Origin: Candidatus Promineofilum glycogenicum | Lineage (GTDB): Bacteria; Chloroflexota; Anaerolineae; Promineifilales; Promineifilaceae | DNA length: 64,000 nucleotides | Reading direction: 5' to 3' | Assembly (NCBI GenBank): GCA_016707605.1 | Contig: JADJHJ010000013.1 | Location: forward strand, 124,001 to 188,000 | Shown here: positions 8,053-16,050 of the stretch, in pieces | How the letters are laid out: each line of letters opens with the position of its first letter | How positions within the stretch are numbered: position 1 is the first letter of the stretch | The notes under the pieces: generated by a model | What the model saw: the letters and a program-made list of their open reading frames with translations, nothing else | Databases searched by the model: none | Told to the model about the DNA's origin: nothing | Translations under genes and position numbers: made by a program

Positions 8053-9069
8053 ATGAAAATCGTCATCACCGGCTCCATCGCCTATGACTACCTGATGTCC
8101 TTTCCGGGCAGGTTCAAAGACGCCTTTGTGGCCGACAAGCTGGAAAAGATCAGCCTCAGCTTCCTGGTCGACTCCCTGCGGCGGCAGCGCGGCGGCACCG
8201 CGCCCAACATCGCCTACACGATGGCCCTGCTGGGCGACCGGCCGACGATCATGGCCACGGCCGGGCAGGACTTCAGCGAGTACCGCGCCTGGCTGGAGGG
8301 GCACGGCGTCGATACGTCGGGCATCGTCGAGATCGACGGCGAGTTCTGCGCCTCGTTCTTCGTCAATACCGACGAAGACCACAACCAGATCGCCAGCTTC
8401 TACACCGGGGCGATGGCCCACGCCGGGCAGTTGCACTTCGCCGACTGCGCCCCCGACGCCGACCTGACCATCATCACCCCCAACGACCCCGGAGCGATGC
8501 GCGCCTACGTCCGCGAGTGCAAGGCGATTGGCCTGCCCTACATCTATGACCCCAGCCAGCAGACGTTGCGCGTCACCGGCGAGGAGTTGTGCGAAGGGCT
8601 GGACGGCTGCACGCTGCTGTCGCTGAACGAGTACGAGTTCAGCCTGGTGAAAGAGAAGACCGGCCTGAGCGAGGTGGAGATTCTCAACCGGGCCGGCGGT
8701 CTGGTGATGACGATGGGCGCGTCCGGCTCGCGGCTGGTCGTTGACGGGCAGGAGTTGTGGATTCCGCCCGTGCCGCCGCGCGTTCTGGCCGAGCCGACCG
8801 GGGCGGGCGACGCCTATCGCGCCGGGCTGCTGCGCGGCATGCAGTTGGGCGCGCCGTGGCCTGTGGCCGGGCGCATGGGCGCGCTGGCCGCCGCCTACGT
8901 GCTGGAGCAGTTCGGCCCGCAGAACCACACGTTTACCCGCGCCGAGTTCGTGGCGCGCTATCGCGAGCATTTCGACGACGAGGGCGCGCTCGACGCGCTG
9001 CTACAGGAAGAAAGCGGGTTGCCAACCCGCGCTACAAGCGAGCAAACGCCTCTGCCCGTCGCCGTCTAG
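8053..9069 (+). CDS. PfkB-family adenosine kinase
   Basis: A 338-aa ribokinase-fold enzyme that probably phosphorylates adenosine to AMP. It starts MKIVITGSIAYDYLM and contains the substrate-binding GGTAPNIAYTMALLG segment. The second PfkB signature is EPTGAGDAYRAGLLRGM, where the Asp of GAGD is the catalytic base. It lies 36 bases before ahcY, whose reaction releases adenosine; pulling adenosine off drives SAH hydrolysis forward, so the pair forms a methyl-cycle clearance unit. The frame can be extended upstream, but ATG 8053 aligns with the family start and has GAGAGA before it. The last ~22 residues are encoded partly by an interspersed repeat (GCGGGTT-N3-AACCCGC, 9014-9030) and are probably non-essential. 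Confidence 0.85.
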   Translation: MKIVITGSIAYDYLMSFPGRFKDAFVADKLEKISLSFLVDSLRRQRGGTAPNIAYTMALLGDRPTIMATAGQDFSEYRAWLEGHGVDTSGIVEIDGEFCASFFVNTDEDHNQIASFYTGAMAHAGQLHFADCAPDADLTIITPNDPGAMRAYVRECKAIGLPYIYDPSQQTLRVTGEELCEGLDGCTLLSLNEYEFSLVKEKTGLSEVEILNRAGGLVMTMGASGSRLVVDGQELWIPPVPPRVLAEPTGAGDAYRAGLLRGMQLGAPWPVAGRMGALAAAYVLEQFGPQNHTFTRAEFVARYREHFDDEGALDALLQEESGLPTRATSEQTPLPVAV

Positions 9070-9105
9070 GCCGGGCGAGGCCAGTTCAAGGAGAAATCGT
9101 TAGAC

Positions 9106-10368
9106 ATGGACTTCGACGTTAAGAACACCGATCTGGCCCCCGGCGGCCGGCATCGCATCGAGTGGGCCGAGCAGGAGATGCCGGTTTTGCGCGGCATCCA
9201 GCAGCAGTTCAAGGATGAGCGCCCCTTCGCCGGGCTGCGCGTCAGCGCCTGTATGCACGTGACGACCGAGACGGCCAACCTGATGGCCAGCCTGCATCAG
9301 GGCGGGGCCGACGTGGTGCTGTGCGCCAGCAACCCGCTGAGCACGCAGGACGACGTGGCCGCGGCCCTCGTCAGCCACTATGAGATTCCCGTCTACGCCA
9401 TCAAGGGCGAGGACAACGAGACCTACTTCAAGCACATCAGCGCCGCGCTCGACCACAAGCCCCACATCGTCATGGACGACGGGGCCGACCTGGTCAGCAC
9501 CATCCACAAGAGTCGCCGCAACCTGATCGACAACATGCTCGGCGGCACGGAAGAGACGACCACGGGTATCATCCGCCTGCGGGCGATGGCCCGCGACGGG
9601 GCGCTCCAATTCCCGATGATGGCCGTCAACGACGCGCTGACCAAGCACATGTTCGACAACCGCTATGGCACGGGCCAGTCGACGATGGACGGCATCGTCC
9701 GCGCCACCAACATCCTGTTGGCCGGGCGCAACGTCGTCGTGGCCGGCTATGGCTGGTGCAGCCGCGGCATCGCCATGCGCGCCCGCGGTCTGGGGGCCAA
9801 CGTCATCGTCACCGAGATCGACCCGCTGAAGGCGCTGGAGGCGGTCATGGACGGCTATCGCGTGATGCCGATGGCCGAGGCCGCGCCGGTGGGCGACATC
9901 TTCATCAGCGCCACGGGCGACATCCACGTGCTGGACGAGCACCACTTCATGAGCATGAAGGACGGCGCGCTGCTGGCCAACTCCGGTCACTTCGACGTGG
10001 AGATCAACAAGCCGGCGTTGCGCAAGCTGGCCGTGGACGACCCCAAGCTGGTGCGGCCGTTCGTGGAGCAGTACACCATGAAGCACAACGGCCACCGCCT
10101 GAACCTGTTGGGCCAGGGGCGGCTGATCAATCTGGCCGCGGCCGAGGGGCATCCGGCGTCGGTCATGGACATGAGCTTCGCCGGGCAGGCGCTGGCGGCC
10201 AAGTACCTGATCGACCACAAGGGTGAGCTGGAGAACCGCGTCTACACCATCCCGGCCGAGGTCGACCAGGAGATCGCCCGCATCAAGCTCGACGCGATGG
10301 GTATCAAGATCGATACTCTGACCCAGGAGCAGGCGACGTATCTGGATTCGTGGGAAGAAGGAACCTGA
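9106..10368 (+). CDS. ahcY: S-adenosylhomocysteine hydrolase
   Basis: NAD-dependent adenosylhomocysteinase, 420 aa, converting S-adenosylhomocysteine to adenosine and homocysteine in the cytosol. The family sequence is clear throughout: the substrate-binding start (CMHVTTETANLM, CASNPLSTQDD), the MDDGADL and GGTEETTTGI segments, the Rossmann motif VAGYGWCSRGIAMRARG with an acidic residue closing the second strand (VTEID), and the NSGHFDVEI segment. The C-terminus lacks the eukaryote-like tail, as in many prokaryotic forms. ATG 9106 has an AAGGAGAAA ribosome site about 10 bases upstream. It lies directly after the adenosine kinase and the two surely form an operon. Confidence 0.95.
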   Translation: MDFDVKNTDLAPGGRHRIEWAEQEMPVLRGIQQQFKDERPFAGLRVSACMHVTTETANLMASLHQGGADVVLCASNPLSTQDDVAAALVSHYEIPVYAIKGEDNETYFKHISAALDHKPHIVMDDGADLVSTIHKSRRNLIDNMLGGTEETTTGIIRLRAMARDGALQFPMMAVNDALTKHMFDNRYGTGQSTMDGIVRATNILLAGRNVVVAGYGWCSRGIAMRARGLGANVIVTEIDPLKALEAVMDGYRVMPMAEAAPVGDIFISATGDIHVLDEHHFMSMKDGALLANSGHFDVEINKPALRKLAVDDPKLVRPFVEQYTMKHNGHRLNLLGQGRLINLAAAEGHPASVMDMSFAGQALAAKYLIDHKGELENRVYTIPAEVDQEIARIKLDAMGIKIDTLTQEQATYLDSWEEGT

Positions 10369-10377
10369 TTCCACATA

Positions 10378-10453
10378 GGGGCTAGGTTCTAGGGGCCAGG
10401 GGCCAGGGAAGAGCGCTCTTCCCTGGCCCCTGGAACCTGGGCCCCTGGCCCCT
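10378..10453. repeat. Palindromic repeat, GGCCAGG/TTCCAGG family
   Basis: A long hairpin: arms built of GGGGCCAGG and AGGTTCTAGG-like units around the central palindrome AAGAGCGCTCTT (10409-10420). Close relatives occur at 45321-45400 and, inside a coding region, at 57011-57084 and 57608-57690. Here it lies just after ahcY and could also stop transcription, but the same unit occurs in many settings, so it is better seen as a mobile palindrome. Confidence 0.8.
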
Positions 10454-10500
10454 ATTCTTGGGAAGCGGGCGGCCCATCAGACAGGCGCTGCCCGACCGTC

Positions 10501-11139
10501 ATGAGCATACCAAGAGATACACACAAGTCCGATCGTGTCGGGTGGGTGCGGCTGGCCCGCGTATTGTCCAACGTCATCAGCCCGCCGACGATGTTCGCGG
10601 CGACGGGGCTGGCCCTGGGTATGCGCGAGCGGGGGCTGTGGCCCGGCTTCGGCTGGGGCGCGCTCTACGCCATTATGATCTCGCTGACGCCGATGCTGGT
10701 CATCGTCTACTTGATGCGCACCGGCCACATCGGCGATCTGCACATGAGCGCCACCCACGAGCGCCACATCCCCTATCTGTCTGCGGCCGTCTCCGGGGCG
10801 CTGGTCTATGGCCTGCTGCGGCTGCTCGACGGCCCCATCCTCTTGCAGTGCCTGGCCATCTTCACCGTCGTGACCCTCAGCGCGCTGGCCCTCATCAATA
10901 GCCGCTGGCTGATCAGCATCCACGCCACGGCCGCCGCGTCTACCTGGCTTATCTTCACTCTGGTCTTCGGCACAACCGTGGGGCTGGTGGTTCTGCCGGT
11001 GGCGGTGCTGATCTGCTACGTGCGCCTCTACCTGAAGCGCCACACGCCGGCGCAGGTGTTGGCCGGGGTGGCGCTGGGGCTGTCGGTGGTGGGCATTATG
11101 CGGCTGTTGGGCTGCTTTGTGATGCCGATCTGCTTCTGA
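10501..11139 (+). CDS. PAP2-like integral membrane protein
   Basis: A 212-aa protein with about six hydrophobic segments. It resembles the type-2 phosphatidic acid phosphatase superfamily most clearly at the end, where RLYLKRHTPAQVLAG matches the third phosphatase motif of PgpB-like proteins. The first two motifs are weak: there is a THERH in the middle but no clean KxxxxxxRP or PSGH. It may be a lipid phosphatase with divergent sites or a non-catalytic relative. The start at 10501 lacks a strong ribosome site, and the gene lies behind a palindromic repeat, so it is probably not co-transcribed with ahcY. Fold-level assignment only. Confidence 0.55.
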   Translation: MSIPRDTHKSDRVGWVRLARVLSNVISPPTMFAATGLALGMRERGLWPGFGWGALYAIMISLTPMLVIVYLMRTGHIGDLHMSATHERHIPYLSAAVSGALVYGLLRLLDGPILLQCLAIFTVVTLSALALINSRWLISIHATAAASTWLIFTLVFGTTVGLVVLPVAVLICYVRLYLKRHTPAQVLAGVALGLSVVGIMRLLGCFVMPICF

Positions 11140-11177
11140 ATCTGTAATCTGTGGTTTCTTCCTCCGACTCTTGAGCT

Positions 11178-11957
11178 ATGTTCGAACAAGAACGCTTCAT
11201 CGGCCGCTTGCAGCGCCACGTCATGACCGAGGCGCGCATCCTGACCTGCTTCCTGTCCGGCTCGTTCGGCCGCCGCGCCGACGACGCCTTCTCCGACGTG
11301 GACATCGCCCTCGTCTACGGCAGCGCCGCCGAGCGCGACGCGGCCTGGGCCGAGCGGCGGGAGTTCGTGCGCGCCGTCAACCCCTACGTCACCGTGCGCT
11401 CCTTCGACGCCGACCACGTCCGCCCGTTTCTGCACGTGGTTCTCTATAGCAACGGCACCAAGGCCGACTACCGCTTCGAGACGACGGACAGCCTGCTCCC
11501 CAACCCGGCCGACCGCGAGTTGCGCGTGCTGAAGGACACGGGCCGCTGGGCGGAGACGTTCCAGGCGGCCTCGTCGCGGCTGGCCCCGGCCCAGCCCTAC
11601 ATCAGCCCGGCCGACCTGACCATCCTCGACGACCGCTTCTGGGTGATGTTCTGGGACGTGCTGCGCCTGCTGAAGCGCGGCGACACCGACAAGCCCTTCC
11701 CCGTCTACCTGCAACTGCTGTACTTCACCCTGCCGCCGCTGCTGGCCGCGCTGCCGCCGGAAGAGCCGGCGCGGGCGGCGCTGCTGCGAGCTAACTTCGG
11801 CCGCGACGGGGCGGCCGCCCTGCGCGGCCTGGGCGAGCTGCTCGACGCCTACCTGGCCGCCCGCAGCGCCGTCATCCGCCGGCAGAACCTTGTCTTTCCC
11901 ATCAATACGGCGTTTGAGGGGGAGGTGCGGCGGTTGGTGGAGCGATTGGTGAAGTAG
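11178..11957 (+). CDS. Nucleotidyltransferase (pol-beta superfamily) of unknown substrate
   Basis: A 259-aa soluble protein. The N-terminus carries the minimal nucleotidyltransferase signature GSFGRRADDAFSDVDIAL (GSxGR, then DxD), which binds the metal-nucleotide, and a further candidate carboxylate sits in the next strand. The C-terminal half is helical, as in aminoglycoside nucleotidyltransferases, but it shows no clear resistance-family signature. It could modify a small molecule or a protein. The gene stands alone on this strand, 38 bases after the PAP2-like gene; the gap contains an AATCTGTGGTTT repeat fragment. Confidence 0.65.
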   Translation: MFEQERFIGRLQRHVMTEARILTCFLSGSFGRRADDAFSDVDIALVYGSAAERDAAWAERREFVRAVNPYVTVRSFDADHVRPFLHVVLYSNGTKADYRFETTDSLLPNPADRELRVLKDTGRWAETFQAASSRLAPAQPYISPADLTILDDRFWVMFWDVLRLLKRGDTDKPFPVYLQLLYFTLPPLLAALPPEEPARAALLRANFGRDGAAALRGLGELLDAYLAARSAVIRRQNLVFPINTAFEGEVRRLVERLVK

Positions 11958-12070
11958 CCAGTGGGTCAGTAGGTCAGTTGTGGCACAGGATTCTTATCCT
12001 GTGACTGTTTACCTGTTACCTCACCCGCCTCTTTCTCGCTCGCCTCCCTGCCCCTGCTCAAGAACCTCAT
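11958..12070. repeat. Phrase repeats between genes
   Basis: Contains GTGGGTCAGTAGGTCAGT units (also near 12700-12720 and 62800-62825) and the CACAGGATTCTTATCCTGTG palindrome, which recurs near 31865 and twice at 58725-58775. No coding signal. Confidence 0.6.
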
Positions 12071-12660
12071 TCACCACAAATACGGCACAAACCGCTTCGT
12101 CCGCCGCATGTAGTCGGCATAGGGTTGGCCGAGCGCTTCCAGCAGCGCCCGCTCCTCCAGCCGCACGCGATAGCCGAAGGTGACGACGATGGCCAGGGCC
12201 ACCAGCAGCAGCCCCAGCCAGTGGCCGAGCATCAGCGTCGTGCCCATCAGGGAGAGGATGCTGCCGCTGTAGGCCGGGTGGCGGATGCGGCGGTAGGGCG
12301 GCGCGTCGATCACGCGCTGGTCGGTGTAGGTGGCGACGTCGACGGTGAAGAAGCGCCGAATGTGCGAATGGCCCAGCGCCGCAGCGCGAACCCGGCCAGG
12401 GCCAGCACAAGACCGAGGACGAAAAGGTAGGGCCGGTGGTAGGGCAGTGTGCCCTGGGGCTGGAAGTAGGCCAGCAAAGCGGCGGCGATGATGGCCGCCG
12501 ACAGGCCGAGGCGAAAGAAGTTATGCGAACCGCCATCGCGCACGACGACCGTGTCCCCCTTGGGGTGTTTGCGGATGGAGTCCAGCACGTCGGGCGTGGC
12601 CCAGATGGCGAGGACGATGACCAGGGTTAGGACGTAGATGGGCTGGGTGAAGAGGGACAT
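12071..12660 (-). pseudogene. Isoprenylcysteine carboxyl methyltransferase-like membrane protein, frameshifted
   Basis: Membrane methyltransferase of the ICMT/PEMT-like family, split by a one-base loss near 12355. The first part (from ATG at 12660) has three hydrophobic segments ending in WAIRTFG. The second part continues in another frame with RFFTVDV, RRIRHPAYSGSILSLMG (the family's RHP SAM-binding motif) and a C-terminal RRTKRFVPYLW. Restoring one base gives the expected ...TFGRFFTVDV junction, and the total of 590 bases is one short of a multiple of three. It is either a decayed gene or an assembly indel. It sits antisense between two plus-strand genes and is flanked by phrase repeats. 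Confidence 0.75.
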
Positions 12661-12768
12661 GGGGATGGTGCCAGTGTCAGTGTCCAGTATTCAGTATCAA
12701 GTGGGTCAGTGGGTCAGTATTCGGTCTTCAGGATGGCTTTGGAGTGTAAAGCAAATGTCAGTGAAGTG

Positions 12769-12877
12769 CCTGGAGAAGAGAGCTCACGCAAAGGCGCTAA
12801 GGGCAAGGCGCAAAGGAAAAAAAGAAAAGCCTTTTCTTCTTTGCGCCTTGCGTTCTTTGCGTGAGCTCTTTTCCAGG
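12769..12877. repeat. Hairpin repeat, GCTCACGCAAAGGCG family
   Basis: Long inverted repeat: an AAGAGAGCTCACGCAAAG-type arm near 12776 and its reverse complement ending near 12868, with GGCGCAAAGG sub-units between. Relatives lie at 38243-38339, 52833-52956 and 53391-53433. It precedes the ABC exporter gene. Confidence 0.8.
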
Positions 12878-12970
12878 AGGAATGGAACCCGGAAGTCGCC
12901 CAATCGGCCGCCGGCGGCTACTATTGGCCGCAACCGGTCGGGCGGCGTGTGCCCGGCGGTGAAGGTGATT

Positions 12971-14782
12971 ATGAAAACGTTATGGCGCTACCTTCGCCCG
13001 CTGCGTAAGTGGGTATTCCTCGCCCTGCTGTTGGCCGGTGCCGGCCAGGTGCTCGACCTGGTGGATCCGCTCATTCTCGGCCGCATCATTGACGACTACG
13101 CCCTGAACCCCGGCGGGCGGCCGGAGAGCGAACTGGTGCGCGGCGTGCTGGGCTGGCTGGCGCTGGCCGTGGGCATCGCCCTGGTGGCCCGGCTGGCCAA
13201 GTCGGTGCAGGACTACGTGCTGACCTTCGTCGTCCAGTCGTCGGGCAAGCAGTTGTTCGACGACGGCCTGCGCCAGACGTTGCGCCTGACCTATCAGGAG
13301 TACGAAGACAGCAGCAGCGGCGAGACGGTGGCCCTGCTGCAAAAGGTGCGCAACGACACCGAGCGCTTCATCAACGCTGCGGTCAACATCCTCTTCTCGA
13401 CCGTCGTCGGCATGGGCTTCCTGATCTGGTATGCCGTCACCCGCCACTGGCTGCTCATCCCCGTGTTCGTCATCGGCGTGCTGGTGCTGGGCGGGCTGAC
13501 GGGGCTGCTCAGCCAGCAGATTCGCACCACGCAGCGGGCCATCGTGCGCCAGACGCGGACGATGTACGGCACGATGACCGAGTCGCTGCGCAACATCGAA
13601 CTGGTCAAGAGCCTGGGGCTGACCTTCCCGGAGATTCGCCGCATGCAGGGGTACACGCAGCAGATCTTCGACCTGGAGATGGAGAAGGTGCGGCGGGTGC
13701 GGTCGCTGAGCTATCTGCAAGGGGCGATCATCAACGTCCTGAAGCAGTCGATCCTGTTCATCCTGCTGTGGCTCATCTTCCGCGACGTGCTCTCGGCCGG
13801 CGAACTGGTGTCGCTGCAAGTGATCATCAACACCATCTTCGGCCCGCTGCAACAGATGGGCGGCTTCATCCTGCAATACCGCGAGGCGGAGGCGTCGCTG
13901 CAACTGTTCGAGCAACTGATGCAGAAGCCCATCGAGCGCCGGCCGGATGAGCCGGTGGAGATCGGCGCGCTGGAGAGCCTGCGCTTTGAAGGCGTGGTCT
14001 TCCGGCACAAGACGGCCGAGCAGAACGCCATCGACGGCATCAGCTTCCGCGCCGGGCTGGGCGACACCATCGCCTTCGTGGGGCCGTCCGGCTCCGGCAA
14101 GTCGACGCTGGTGAAGCTGCTGGTGGGGCTATACCGGCCGATAGAGGGAACCGTCTACATCGACGAAGTGCCGGTCAACGAACTGCGCTACAACCGCGTG
14201 CGGCGGCAGATCGGCTTCGTGACCCAGGACCCGCAACTCTTCTCCGGCAGCATCCGCGAGAACCTGCAATTCGTGAAGCCGGAGGCCACGGACGAAGAGA
14301 TGCTGGCCGCGCTGGCCAACGCGTCGGCGATGGGCATTGTGGAGCGCGCGCCGAAAGGGCTGGACAGCCGGCTGGGCGAGGGGGGCACGCGCGTGTCGGG
14401 CGGCGAGCGCCAGCGCATCTCCATCGCCCGCGCCCTGCTGCGCGACCCGCGGCTGCTCATCTTCGACGAAGCCACCTCGGCCCTCGACTCGCTGACGGAG
14501 AAGGACATCACCGCCGTCATCCGCAGTATCTCGCAGGGGCACGAGCGCATCGTCATCCTCATCGCCCACCGCCTGAGCACCATCGCCCACGCCGGCACCA
14601 TCTACGTCCTGGAAAAGGGGCGCATCGTGGAGACGGGGACGCACGAGGAACTATTGGCGCGGCTGGGGCTGTATTACGCGATGTGGCGGCAGCAGGTGGG
14701 GGAACGTGATATGGGCGAGATTTTGCCGGAGAAAGCGCCCATCCCGTGGCCCGCGAGCGCTTTGCCGAGCCAAGAAGAGTAG
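12971..14782 (+). CDS. ABC exporter, fused permease and ATP-binding half-transporter
   Basis: A 603-aa type IV ABC exporter half-molecule. Residues ~1-310 form the six-helix membrane domain. The nucleotide-binding domain shows Walker A (GPSGSGKST), Q-loop (VTQDPQLF), signature (VSGGERQRISIARALL), Walker B (RLLIFDEATSALD) and the switch His (IAHRLSTI). It pumps lipid, peptide or drug out of the cell; the substrate cannot be inferred. It may function as a homodimer because no partner half-transporter is adjacent. The frame is open to 12638, but ATG 12971 has a GAAGGTG ribosome site and begins at the normal family position; the region before it is repeat DNA. A strong hairpin follows it. Confidence 0.9.
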   Translation: MKTLWRYLRPLRKWVFLALLLAGAGQVLDLVDPLILGRIIDDYALNPGGRPESELVRGVLGWLALAVGIALVARLAKSVQDYVLTFVVQSSGKQLFDDGLRQTLRLTYQEYEDSSSGETVALLQKVRNDTERFINAAVNILFSTVVGMGFLIWYAVTRHWLLIPVFVIGVLVLGGLTGLLSQQIRTTQRAIVRQTRTMYGTMTESLRNIELVKSLGLTFPEIRRMQGYTQQIFDLEMEKVRRVRSLSYLQGAIINVLKQSILFILLWLIFRDVLSAGELVSLQVIINTIFGPLQQMGGFILQYREAEASLQLFEQLMQKPIERRPDEPVEIGALESLRFEGVVFRHKTAEQNAIDGISFRAGLGDTIAFVGPSGSGKSTLVKLLVGLYRPIEGTVYIDEVPVNELRYNRVRRQIGFVTQDPQLFSGSIRENLQFVKPEATDEEMLAALANASAMGIVERAPKGLDSRLGEGGTRVSGGERQRISIARALLRDPRLLIFDEATSALDSLTEKDITAVIRSISQGHERIVILIAHRLSTIAHAGTIYVLEKGRIVETGTHEELLARLGLYYAMWRQQVGERDMGEILPEKAPIPWPASALPSQEE

Positions 14783-14794
14783 CTCACGCAAAGA

Positions 14795-14843
14795 CGCAAA
14801 GCCCGCCAAGCTCAGAAAGATTCTGAGCTTGGCGGGCTTTGCG
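14795..14843. terminator. Perfect 23-bp hairpin between convergent genes
   Basis: Arms 14795-14817 and 14821-14843 are perfectly complementary with a 3-base loop. The outer part shares the ACGCAAAG phrase with the interspersed repeat family. Its place between the exporter (plus) and the DsrE-like gene (minus) suits a bidirectional terminator, although no clean U-tract follows on the plus strand. Confidence 0.55.
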
Positions 14844-14853
14844 TGACCTACTC

Positions 14854-15255
14854 TTAAAGCGTAATCACCTGATCGGGCATATTCCCCGCCAACGCCGTAT
14901 ACAAGTCAGGGAAGCAGCCCACCTGCACCCCCTCGACCACGTCCACCACGTGGCATTCGCCCGGCTCTGTCCGGCCGATGCCCTTGTCGTCGCACCAGCG
15001 CGCCTCGCCGGCGGCCAGCCCGCGCTCCAGGGCGCACATGTCGCACATCATCAGCAGAATGCCCTTCTCGGCGGCCACTTTGGCCAGCCGCTCGCCGACG
15101 GGGTCGCCGCGGCGCAGGACGAAGGTGTTGTCGTCGAAGAAGAACATGCCCGCCACCTCGACGCCGTGGGTGCCGGCTTCGAGTTGGGGGAGGATCATGC
15201 GGCCGAGCTTGTAGCTGGCCGAACGGGGGAGGGCGAATACGTAGGCTACTTTCAT
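14854..15255 (-). CDS. DsrE/DsrF-like small protein
   Basis: A 133-aa protein resembling the DsrE fold, used for sulfur relay or redox tasks in the cytosol. It starts MKVAYVFALPRSASYKLGRMILPQLE and continues with VAGMFFFDDNTFVLR and a Cys-rich stretch (LLMMCDMCALERGL, then ARWCDD, GECHVVDVV and VGCFPD). Several Cys positions could carry persulfide or metal. No partner DsrF/DsrH or sulfite-reductase genes are nearby, so the substrate is unknown. ATG 15255 opens the protein at the usual DsrE first strand. The gene is convergent with the exporter across the hairpin. Confidence 0.65.
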   Translation of the reverse strand: MKVAYVFALPRSASYKLGRMILPQLEAGTHGVEVAGMFFFDDNTFVLRRGDPVGERLAKVAAEKGILLMMCDMCALERGLAAGEARWCDDKGIGRTEPGECHVVDVVEGVQVGCFPDLYTALAGNMPDQVITL

Positions 15256-15356
15256 GGCGGGGATTATAGCGTATGTATGCCAGACCTGTTACTCGATTTT
15301 TGCGCAAAATTTGAATAACAGGCGAGCCTGTAGTGCCTGGCTACACAGGGCATGCA

Positions 15357-15725
15357 TCAGACACCGATCTCATCGAGGACTTCCCGCAAAGTCGGCGGTG
15401 TCGTGAGATGCACGCCTTGAGTTGTGTGTTTGTGCTCGGGCTGAGAGAGGGTCGGACGGTGGGCCGCATTGTCGTAGCGAAAGATGAGTTGTTTGGCCGC
15501 ATCCTGAAAGTGGTAGGCATACATCAAGCGTGGTCGAGCTTGACTCGTATCCACGTATTCGCGAAAGTGCAGTTGCGCGCCATCCTCAAATTGGAGTACA
15601 CCAGCCAGGAAGCCGGCGGTCGTTGAACGGCGTTCTGCCTGGAATTCGATTAGACTGGCGCTACCGCTTGACAGGGTATCGTTGAGAACACTCTGAATTT
15701 GCTCAAGATAGACCTGGAAGCTCAT
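15357..15725 (-). CDS. TumE-like toxin (DUF6516 family)
   Basis: A 122-aa protein matching the TumE toxin family in pattern: a helical start, then the beta-rich core LQFEDGAQLHFREYVDTSQ, YAYHFQDAAKQLIFRYDNA and the HKHTTQGVH segment near the end. TumE is the toxin of the TumE-TumA type II system, probably an RNA-acting growth inhibitor. It overlaps the antitoxin gene by 23 bases and is read after it, consistent with co-transcription and translational coupling. Nothing in the window shows the target. Confidence 0.75.
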   Translation of the reverse strand: MSFQVYLEQIQSVLNDTLSSGSASLIEFQAERRSTTAGFLAGVLQFEDGAQLHFREYVDTSQARPRLMYAYHFQDAAKQLIFRYDNAAHRPTLSQPEHKHTTQGVHLTTPPTLREVLDEIGV

Positions 15726-16008
15726 AGCGGGCCTGCTCCAGTTCAGCCAATTCCGTTTCCAGATTGCCGAGCAGCTTGGCCTCGCCCGCCCACTCGACGT
15801 ACTCCATATCGCCCCCGCTCAAGTCTTCGGCGGCCATGTGGGTCAGGAAGTGTTCTGTGCTGACGCCATAACGCTCCTCGAAGAGCGTCAACTGGCGGCG
15901 GCCACGGGCTATGCCCGCCCGAAGCCGCTGCTTATAGGCGTCAATTGCCGATAGAACGGCGCGGTATGCCTGTGCTTCGTCGAACTCGATCACCATTCGC
16001 GTCGTCAT
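15703..16008 (-). CDS. TumA-like antitoxin
   Basis: A 101-aa partner of the adjacent TumE-like toxin. It is mostly helical and charged, with an AYRAVLSAIDAYKQRLRAGIA-like helix cut by GIARGR, followed by LTLFEERYGVSTEHFLTHMAAEDLSGG and a C-terminal ELEQARYELPG that would contact the toxin. The antitoxin comes first in the operon, the usual order. The plus-strand sequence ATTATA at 16018-16023 is a perfect TATAAT box on the minus strand. It ends only 9 bases before the ATG, so the mRNA would be nearly leaderless. Confidence 0.75.
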   Translation of the reverse strand: MTTRMVIEFDEAQAYRAVLSAIDAYKQRLRAGIARGRRQLTLFEERYGVSTEHFLTHMAAEDLSGGDMEYVEWAGEAKLLGNLETELAELEQARYELPGLS

Positions 16009-16017
16009 GGTCAGCCC

Positions 16018-16023
16018 ATTATA
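16018..16023 (-). promoter_or_regulatory. -10 box of the tumA-tumE operon
   Basis: TATAAT on the minus strand, 9 bases before the tumA start codon. No good -35 hexamer is visible 16-18 bases upstream. Predicted transcription start is within about 2 bases of the ATG. Confidence 0.45.
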
Positions 16024-16050
16024 GCATCGTTTCGGGGTCGTGATGCGATG

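Noticed and set aside
14839..15318. Plus-strand 159-codon frame opposite the DsrE-like gene
   Set aside because: His/Ala-rich shadow of the sense gene with its Cys-rich motifs on the other strand.
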